A stretch of 11,610 bases of DNA. Origin: DATKEH01 sp035546355 (GTDB lineage: Bacteria; Acidobacteriota; Thermoanaerobaculia; Multivoradales; JAIOJS01). Made by a program: the position numbers and the translations under genes. A model generated the notes under the pieces. The model worked only from the letters and a program-made list of their open reading frames with translations. It searched no databases and was not told where the DNA came from. Numbering within the stretch: position 1 is the stretch's first letter; the number at the start of each line of letters is the position of its first letter. Below are positions 6,694-11,610 of the stretch, piece by piece. The stretch lies in assembly GCA_035546355.1 (NCBI GenBank), contig DATKEH010000109.1, positions 1 through 11,610 on the forward strand, given 5' to 3'.

Positions 6694-8100
6694 ATGCCGC
6701 GCGCCCTGCCCCCGGTGGTCTTCGTCCCCGGCCTGCCGGGATCGGCCCTGATCCACCGCCAGGACGACAGGCGGATCTTCTTCCGCGCCCGCGAGTCCGA
6801 CAACTCCCGCTGGAAGAAGCAGTTCCTCCCCGCCCTGCAGGGCCCGGACGACCCCGCGGCGGAGGACGCCGTGGTCGCCGGCGAGCCGATCGCCACGCTG
6901 TTCCGGGCCCGTGAGCCGCTGCTCGACGTGGCGCCCGGCAAGCAGGCGGCCTCGCTGTACGACCTGCTGCGTCACTGGGGCTACCGCGAGCAGGACGACC
7001 GGCTGCGGCCGGTGGGCTGGGACTGGCGACTGCCGGTGGATCACCCGACGACCCTGGACCGGCTGCGCCGCGCCCTGGTCGATCTTCATGCGGAGCAGGG
7101 CGCCCGCGTGGTGGTGTTGGCCCACGGCGCCGGAGGGCTGGTGGTCCGCGCGCTGCTCGAAGCGGAGCCGGAGCTGTGCGAGCGCCTCGCCCTGCTGGTC
7201 ACCTTCGGCGTGCCGTGGGCGGGGTGCCTCGAGCCCCTCCGCCATCTGACCGCCAAGGCAGCCTTCCCCCCCTTCGACAGGAAGGAGACGCGGGCCATCT
7301 TCGGCCACTCCTGGGCGCTGTGGGAGATGCTGCCGCCCGCCCCCGACGGCGCCGACCTGGCGGACGACGAGGGTCCGCTCGACCTCTTCTCCGCCGCCGG
7401 CGCGCCGGCGTCCCCGCTGACCGCCAACGGCTGGATCGGCAAGAGCAAGGCGGAGGAGCCGCTGCGGCGGCGCGCCCGCCAGGCGGCGGCTCGGCTGTCC
7501 CGCTCGCGGCGGGAGCTGGCGCTCGGCGGCAGGCGCCTGGCAGTGTGGAACCTCGCCGGCTGGGGGATCCCCACCGTCGTCGCGGCGCGGCTCGGCGACG
7601 AGGGGGAGCTGGAGCTGGAGGAGGGGCCCGACGGCGATGGCGTCGTCCCCCGACGCGCCGCCGCCTGGCTGGCCGGCGAGGGGGTGGTGCACTGGTGGCT
7701 CCCCCTGGGCGGTTTCACGCCGGCCGCGCACCCCATCCTGTGGCGCGGCCGGGCCGCCCGCGAGTTGCTGCGCCGCGCCCTCACCGGCGAAGGCGCCCCG
7801 CATCACGTGCACGCGGCGGTCGACCCCCAGGACGTCGAGGGGGACCCCCCCGAGATCCGCATCCGCTTCGTCGCTCAGGGGGAGGGGGGCGAGCCGCTGG
7901 CCGGCGCGGCGGTGCACCTCTTCGACCGCTCCGACCCGCGCCCCTTCGGCGGGGACGGGCGCCTGACGCTGGCGGTGCACCGCGAACGCTGGCAGAGCGC
8001 CCGCCGCGACGTGCGCCAACTGCGCATCCGCATCACCTGGACGGACGGCGACCGGGAGCGGCGGAAGGACCTGACGGTGCTGGCGGGCGGCCGGAAGTAG
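6694..8100 (+). CDS. LCAT-like alpha/beta hydrolase lacking the nucleophile serine
   Basis: A 468-residue protein with no signal peptide or membrane segment, so probably cytoplasmic. The fold is read from VVFVPGLPGSAL (residues 8-19, matching the oxyanion-loop motif of lecithin:cholesterol acyltransferase-like lipases), the strand-turn-helix VVVLAHGAGGLVVRALL around 139-155, the LAGWGIPTVV segment, GDGVVP (Asp315, likely acid) and a later His-containing stretch (VHWWLPLGG...AAHP). The nucleophile elbow is normally GHSMGG; here it is AHGAGG, with Gly145 (codon 7126-7128) where Ser is expected. The protein is therefore either inactive as a classical serine hydrolase or uses other chemistry. Residues about 370-468 form a beta-rich, Ig- or carboxypeptidase-regulatory-like extension (GEPLAGAAVHLFD). 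It is divergent from lpxC and its 3' end overlaps the convergent phosphodiesterase gene by 68 bp. Substrate or partner is unknown. Confidence 0.85.
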   Translation: MPRALPPVVFVPGLPGSALIHRQDDRRIFFRARESDNSRWKKQFLPALQGPDDPAAEDAVVAGEPIATLFRAREPLLDVAPGKQAASLYDLLRHWGYREQDDRLRPVGWDWRLPVDHPTTLDRLRRALVDLHAEQGARVVVLAHGAGGLVVRALLEAEPELCERLALLVTFGVPWAGCLEPLRHLTAKAAFPPFDRKETRAIFGHSWALWEMLPPAPDGADLADDEGPLDLFSAAGAPASPLTANGWIGKSKAEEPLRRRARQAAARLSRSRRELALGGRRLAVWNLAGWGIPTVVAARLGDEGELELEEGPDGDGVVPRRAAAWLAGEGVVHWWLPLGGFTPAAHPILWRGRAARELLRRALTGEGAPHHVHAAVDPQDVEGDPPEIRIRFVAQGEGGEPLAGAAVHLFDRSDPRPFGGDGRLTLAVHRERWQSARRDVRQLRIRITWTDGDRERRKDLTVLAGGRK

Positions 8101-10405
8101 CGGCGCCCGGCAGTCCCTCCGCCCACGCCTCGATACCCGTCGCCGGCCAATCCACGGCGACGCCGAGGAGCTCCGCCACCAGGCGGCCGATGCCGACCAG
8201 CGCCGGCCGGCCGGCCACCCGCCCGGGCGGCACTTCGCCGCCGGCGGCGACGAACAGGCAGCTGCGGTCATGCTCCATCGCCGTGCGCGCCCCGTGGTCG
8301 GACATCACCAGCAGCACGTCGTCGCCGTCGAGGGCCGCTACCAGCTCCCCCAGCCGGCGGTCGGCGTAGCGGTAGACGTCGAAGAGGGTGGCGTCGCCGT
8401 CGTCCTGTCCCGCCGCGGAGACGCCGGCGAAGTGGCTGTGGGTGAGGATGTCCAGCGAGGCCACGCGCAGGGCGACGAGATCGGCGCCCTCGCCGCGCGC
8501 CAGGGTGGTGGCGGTATCGAAATCCGCCGCCATCTCCCGCAACAGCGCGAGGCTGTTCGGCGGCAGCGACCCCAGCTGGAACAGCCCCCGCTCCTCGGCG
8601 GACAGCTCGCGGGCGGCGCGGTAGCCGCGCAGCGGGCGCTCGATTCCCCGCGGCCCGACCCGGTGGGCGTGGCGGCCGATGCGCAGGGTGCCGAACGAGC
8701 GGAGCAGGTTCACCGCCGTGTGGGGGCCGCCGCCGAGCACCGAGAACAGGTCCTCCGCTTCCGGCAGCACCCAGCGCAGCGCCGCCACCGGGTTGTCGGC
8801 GACGAAGCTCAGGGCCTCGATCTCGCTACCGAGCTGGTAGGCGACGGCCGCCAGCGAGCTGACGCCGCGGGCGCCCGGGCGGACGATGGCGTCGAGCGCC
8901 GCCGCGGTGTAGGGCGGGTCGCTGTCCAGCACCGCGCGGGTCCCGGCCTCGAGCAGCCGGTCGAGCACCGGCAGCTCGCCGCGCGCCCGCAGGTACTGCG
9001 CCAGGCGCCAATCGGCCGAGTCGAGGATCACCAGGAAGACGCGGCGGCGGCCGTCGGCGGGCCGCCACGCCAGCTCCGCCGCCGCCGGCCGGCGCGGCGG
9101 CCGCCGCTGCACCGTGGCCGCCACCTCCTGGCCTGGGGCCGGCCACACGGCTCCCGAGCCGCGGACCGCCCCGTCGCCGTCCCGCAACACCCAGCGCAGC
9201 GGCGCCACGTCCGGCTCGCGCTCGACGCGCAGCTCGCCGTCCGCCGGCACCGGGACCGGCTGGAAGGGGCTGTCGAGGGGCTCAGCGGCCGCCGGCGACA
9301 GCAGCAACACGTCGCCTCCCCGGGCCGCCGGGACGCGCAGCCGGAGCGCGGCGCGCTGCACCGTGACGGCGTTGGGCGCGGCCAGCAGCTCGCGCTGCTC
9401 GACCGACCGCAGCAGCTCCTCCTCGGTCAGAGCGCCCATCTCGCCGAAGCGCGCCGTCCGCTGGCGCAGCACCGCGAGCGCCTCCTCCTGGCGCCCCGAG
9501 CCCGCCAGCACCCGCACCGTCCGGGTGTACAGCGTCGCCACCAGCGCCGGGTCGTCGATGGCGTCGGCCTCGGCCAGCGAGGCGAGCAGCAGCTCGACCG
9601 GCGGCCGGCGCGTCGGCATGGGGAAGATGCTGGCCAGCACCGCGTAGCGCGCGCGCAGCGCCGGCGCCGGCTCGCCTGCCTGCGCCCACTGGCCGAAGGC
9701 CTCGGCGAGGGCGTCGGCGCGACCCGAGCCGGCCAGCGCCAGGGTACGGTGGCGGAACCACCCGGTCTGGGCCCGCGGGTCGGCCGGAGCCTCTTCACCG
9801 AGCACCTCCAGCGCCGGCTCCCACTCCTCGCGCTGCACCAGGCGATCGGCCAAGTGCACCGCCAGCAGCGGCGCCGCCTCCGCCGCCTGCGGCAGCCGCT
9901 GCCGCAGCTCCGCCAGCACGGCTCCCTCGTCCTCGAGCCGCGTCCGCAGGTCGAGCTCGAGATAGGTGAGCACGAAGACGTCGGGGTAGCGCACCGCCGC
10001 GCGATGGGCGAGCTGGGCGGCGCCGGCAACGTCCCCGGCGTCGCGTCGCGCCTCCACCACCACCGCCGCCAGGGGGGGTGACGGCAACCAGGCCTCGGCG
10101 GCGCCGGCGGCGATCTGCGCTTCGAGAGTGGCGACGCACGCGGCGCGGTCGCCGCTCTCGAGCAGCGCCACGCAACGGCACTCGCCCACCCGGCGCTGCT
10201 GTACCGGCGAACCGGAGAAACCCTCGGCCAGCGCCAGGGTACGGGCCCAGTCCCCCTCCTCCATGGCGGCGCACACCGCCTCCGCGCGGCGATACCCCTG
10301 GACCCGCTCGAAGCTGCGGATGCCGGCGACGACTCCGGCCAGCAGCAGGGCGGCGAGCACCGCCAGACGCAGCACCGCCGATCGCCACACCGCCGGCCGC
10401 CTCAA
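8033..10405 (-). CDS. Membrane-anchored alkaline-phosphatase-superfamily phosphodiesterase/phosphatase with helical-repeat N-terminus
   Basis: A 790-residue protein starting at TTG 10405. Residues 10-29 are one hydrophobic segment (uncleaved signal anchor), placing the rest outside the cytoplasmic membrane. Residues 36-340 are Ala/Leu/Glu-rich paired helices, TPR-like; about 345-437 looks beta-rich; 455-765 is a type I phosphodiesterase/nucleotide-pyrophosphatase-like domain. The metal and nucleophile set is complete by motif: Asp462 (VILDSADW), Thr500 nucleophile (PPYTAAALD), Asp652 and His656 (SLDILTHSHF), Asp703-His704 (VMSDHG) and His712. It should be a two-metal phosphoryl-transfer hydrolase, but whether it acts on nucleotides, lipid headgroups or sugar phosphates cannot be read. 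A Pro/Ser/Ala tail (766-790) lies largely in the overlap with the convergent hydrolase gene. TTG is chosen for its GGGGAG six bases upstream and its TTGA overlap with the preceding lipoprotein stop; GTG at 10390 is an alternative start. Confidence 0.88.
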   Translation of the reverse strand: MRRPAVWRSAVLRLAVLAALLLAGVVAGIRSFERVQGYRRAEAVCAAMEEGDWARTLALAEGFSGSPVQQRRVGECRCVALLESGDRAACVATLEAQIAAGAAEAWLPSPPLAAVVVEARRDAGDVAGAAQLAHRAAVRYPDVFVLTYLELDLRTRLEDEGAVLAELRQRLPQAAEAAPLLAVHLADRLVQREEWEPALEVLGEEAPADPRAQTGWFRHRTLALAGSGRADALAEAFGQWAQAGEPAPALRARYAVLASIFPMPTRRPPVELLLASLAEADAIDDPALVATLYTRTVRVLAGSGRQEEALAVLRQRTARFGEMGALTEEELLRSVEQRELLAAPNAVTVQRAALRLRVPAARGGDVLLLSPAAAEPLDSPFQPVPVPADGELRVEREPDVAPLRWVLRDGDGAVRGSGAVWPAPGQEVAATVQRRPPRRPAAAELAWRPADGRRRVFLVILDSADWRLAQYLRARGELPVLDRLLEAGTRAVLDSDPPYTAAALDAIVRPGARGVSSLAAVAYQLGSEIEALSFVADNPVAALRWVLPEAEDLFSVLGGGPHTAVNLLRSFGTLRIGRHAHRVGPRGIERPLRGYRAARELSAEERGLFQLGSLPPNSLALLREMAADFDTATTLARGEGADLVALRVASLDILTHSHFAGVSAAGQDDGDATLFDVYRYADRRLGELVAALDGDDVLLVMSDHGARTAMEHDRSCLFVAAGGEVPPGRVAGRPALVGIGRLVAELLGVAVDWPATGIEAWAEGLPGAATSGRPPAPSGPSAAPGRRPSR

Positions 10406-11568
10406 GGGGCGCTCCCCGCCCCTTCGAGCGCCAGCTGCAGCGCGTAGCGGCCGCCGTCGCGGCGGCCCTCGAGACGCAGCCGCCGCCAGGGGTACGGGCC
10501 GGGGGCCGCGGCGGCGCCGGCGCCCGAGGTGGTGGCCAGCGCCGCGTCGGCCGTCGCCAGCAGGGCGAGATCGACCTCGAGCGCGCTGGCGCCGCCGGCC
10601 GGCGGCGGCGCGGCGCCGGAGGGCGCCAGCGCCCGCTCGAGGCTGCCCGGGTTCCAGCCCACCAGCAGCGCCTCCGGAGTGGCCAGATAGCAGGGGGCGA
10701 GGTCGGGCATGACGTTGAGGTTGCCCAGGCACGCCCCCTGATGGCCCGCCAGCGCGTAGGGCGACCGGCGCACCGGCCAGCGCGCCATCAGCGCCTGCAG
10801 GAACTCCTCCATGGCCGCCACCGCGCGCTGGCGGTGCGCGACGCCGACGGCGAGGGCGAGGGGGGGTATCCGTTGCCCCGGCTCGGGAAGGTAGACGGCG
10901 AGCTCCCACGCCCCCTCCAGCGTGGTGGCCGCGAACAGCGAGCTCTCGAGCGCGAACAGCCGCGACCCCCAGCCCTCGGCGGCCACCAGCGAGGCGACGT
11001 CGAGGCCGCGGTCCGGGCGCACGTGCAGGTGCGCCACCCGCTGTTCGGCGGACAGCCGCTGCGCACCCGGGCCCTCGGCGGCAGGGAGCAACAGGCCCAG
11101 GCCTCCCTCGCCGAGCTGGCGGGGGAGCTCCAGCCGCGCCGCCACCGAGCCGTCGGCGAGGGTGCTGCCGCGCAGCAGCGCGCGACCGCCGCCGCCGAGA
11201 CCGTGCGACAGGAGCCAGCCATCCTCGCCGCGTAGCTGGTGGGCGGCGGCCCAGCCCTCCCCGGCGCAGGCGAGCCGCTCGAGCAGCGCGCACGGCTCGC
11301 CGCGAGGGCAGAACGCCTCGACGGCGCCGCATCGGGCGATCTCCTCGCCGGCCCGCCGGGCGGATCGGCCGAGAGGCGTGCCTTCGAGGCCGGCGAGCCG
11401 ACCCAGCAGCGCCCGCACCTGCACTCCGTCCCCCACCAGCAGCGTGCCCTCAGGGAGCGGATCGCCGCCGCAGGCGGCGGCCAGCAGCGCCGCGGCCAGC
11501 AGCGGCATGGCGGCTCCCGCGGCGGCGCGGCGAAGGGATCGGGAGCGGCTGCCGCGGTCGGATGCCAT
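10402..11568 (-). CDS. Predicted outer-membrane lipoprotein of unknown function
   Basis: A 388-residue protein with a lipoprotein signal: Arg-rich n-region (residues 1-20), hydrophobic core PLLAAALLAAA and Cys33 as the lipidation site. The residues after it (GGD, no Asp at +2) suggest outer-membrane sorting. The mature part begins with LPEGTLLVGDG, contains four clustered cysteines (80, 87, 93, 101) and a second pair (280, 293), suggesting disulfides in the periplasm, and has the segment TPEALLVGWNPGSLERAL. The pattern loosely recalls DUF3352-type proteins, but I do not recognise the family with confidence. ATG 11568 is preferred because it supplies the positively charged n-region. An internal ATG at 11508 has a better Shine-Dalgarno (GGGAG, five bases upstream) but would leave an uncharged 12-residue signal. 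Its TGA overlaps the TTG of the phosphodiesterase gene, so the two are probably co-translated and work together at the envelope. Confidence 0.85.
   Translation of the reverse strand: MASDRGSRSRSLRRAAAGAAMPLLAAALLAAACGGDPLPEGTLLVGDGVQVRALLGRLAGLEGTPLGRSARRAGEEIARCGAVEAFCPRGEPCALLERLACAGEGWAAAHQLRGEDGWLLSHGLGGGGRALLRGSTLADGSVAARLELPRQLGEGGLGLLLPAAEGPGAQRLSAEQRVAHLHVRPDRGLDVASLVAAEGWGSRLFALESSLFAATTLEGAWELAVYLPEPGQRIPPLALAVGVAHRQRAVAAMEEFLQALMARWPVRRSPYALAGHQGACLGNLNVMPDLAPCYLATPEALLVGWNPGSLERALAPSGAAPPPAGGASALEVDLALLATADAALATTSGAGAAAAPGPYPWRRLRLEGRRDGGRYALQLALEGAGSAP
10412..10417 (-). promoter_or_regulatory. Shine-Dalgarno site deciding the TTG start of the phosphodiesterase
   Basis: GGGGAG on the minus strand lies six bases before TTG 10405, inside the last codons of the lipoprotein gene. 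The spacing is ideal and favours the rare TTG start over the GTG at 10390. It also rules out the long in-frame extension upstream, which merely shadows the lipoprotein gene. Confidence 0.65.
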
Positions 11569-11597
11569 GGTCGCTTCGGACTCGGGGCGGACCCGGC

Positions 11598-11603
11598 ATG
11601 CTA
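11598..11603 (-). promoter_or_regulatory. Possible extended -10 element of the lipoprotein-phosphodiesterase operon
   Basis: On the minus strand, TAGCAT (4 of 6 matches to TATAAT) is preceded by TG plus one base, an extended -10 arrangement. A start about seven bases downstream would give a leader of roughly 22 bases before ATG 11568. Any -35 box would lie outside the window, so support is limited. Confidence 0.35.
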
Positions 11604-11610
11604 GCAGACG

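Noticed and set aside
6586..8271. Long minus-strand frame across the hydrolase gene
   Set aside because: Shadow of the plus-strand gene: no recognisable motif, biased composition, and it also covers the divergent promoter region.
10072..10078. Run of seven G inside the phosphodiesterase gene as a phase-variation switch
   Set aside because: Several 6-7 base G/C runs occur in this GC-rich window by chance. Nothing about this one, such as position near the start or partner frames, supports switching.
8270..10081. Long open frame on the plus strand opposite the phosphodiesterase gene
   Set aside because: Arg/Gln/Gly-rich composition typical of antisense frames in GC-rich DNA. The opposing gene has complete catalytic motifs.
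10406..11332. In-frame upstream extension of the phosphodiesterase frame by about 309 codons on the minus strand
   Set aside because: It lies over the lipoprotein gene in another frame and is Arg/Gly/Pro-rich without protein-like patterns. A Shine-Dalgarno site, TTG start and signal anchor begin at 10405.

Overview
The window is very GC-rich (roughly three quarters G+C by eye) and almost entirely coding. It comes from a Gram-negative (diderm) bacterium. It carries lpxC, the committed enzyme of lipid A synthesis, a lipoprotein with a lipobox, and a bacterial alpha-2-macroglobulin. The large alpha-2-macroglobulin architecture, its TonB-box-like insert, the receiver-LpxC fusion and the base composition fit an Acidobacteriota-like or Myxococcota-like lineage. 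That placement is an inference, since no rRNA or other taxonomic marker is present.

Layout, left to right: (1) 1-5280 (+), the 3' portion of an alpha-2-macroglobulin-family protease trap with an intact CxEQ thioester motif; its start lies outside the window. (2) 5282-6574 (-), LpxC fused behind an NtrC/NtrX-like response-regulator receiver domain; its stop lies one base from the stop of the preceding convergent gene. (3) 6575-6693, the only intergenic stretch (119 bp), a divergent promoter region with a good sigma-70-like promoter for lpxC and a weaker -10-like box for the rightward gene. (4) 6694-8100 (+), an LCAT-like alpha/beta hydrolase whose nucleophile elbow has glycine in place of the catalytic serine. 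(5) 8033-10405 (-), a membrane-anchored protein with a helical-repeat-like region, a beta-rich segment and an alkaline-phosphatase-superfamily phosphodiesterase/phosphatase domain; its 3' end overlaps gene 4 tail to tail by 68 bp. (6) 10402-11568 (-), a predicted lipoprotein just upstream of gene 5 and overlapping it by 4 bp, probably translationally coupled.

All five genes except the hydrolase are clearly tied to the envelope: a periplasmic protease trap, lipid A synthesis, a membrane-anchored periplasmic phosphodiesterase and a lipoprotein. The hydrolase has no visible signal peptide. Genes 6 and 5 form a clear operon; the others are joined only by adjacency, so a shared pathway is not demonstrated. 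The most notable points are the receiver-LpxC fusion, the serine-less hydrolase, the TonB-box-like peptide in the presumed bait region, and the absence of terminator space at both convergent junctions. No RNA genes, CRISPR arrays, insertion sequences or attachment sites were seen.
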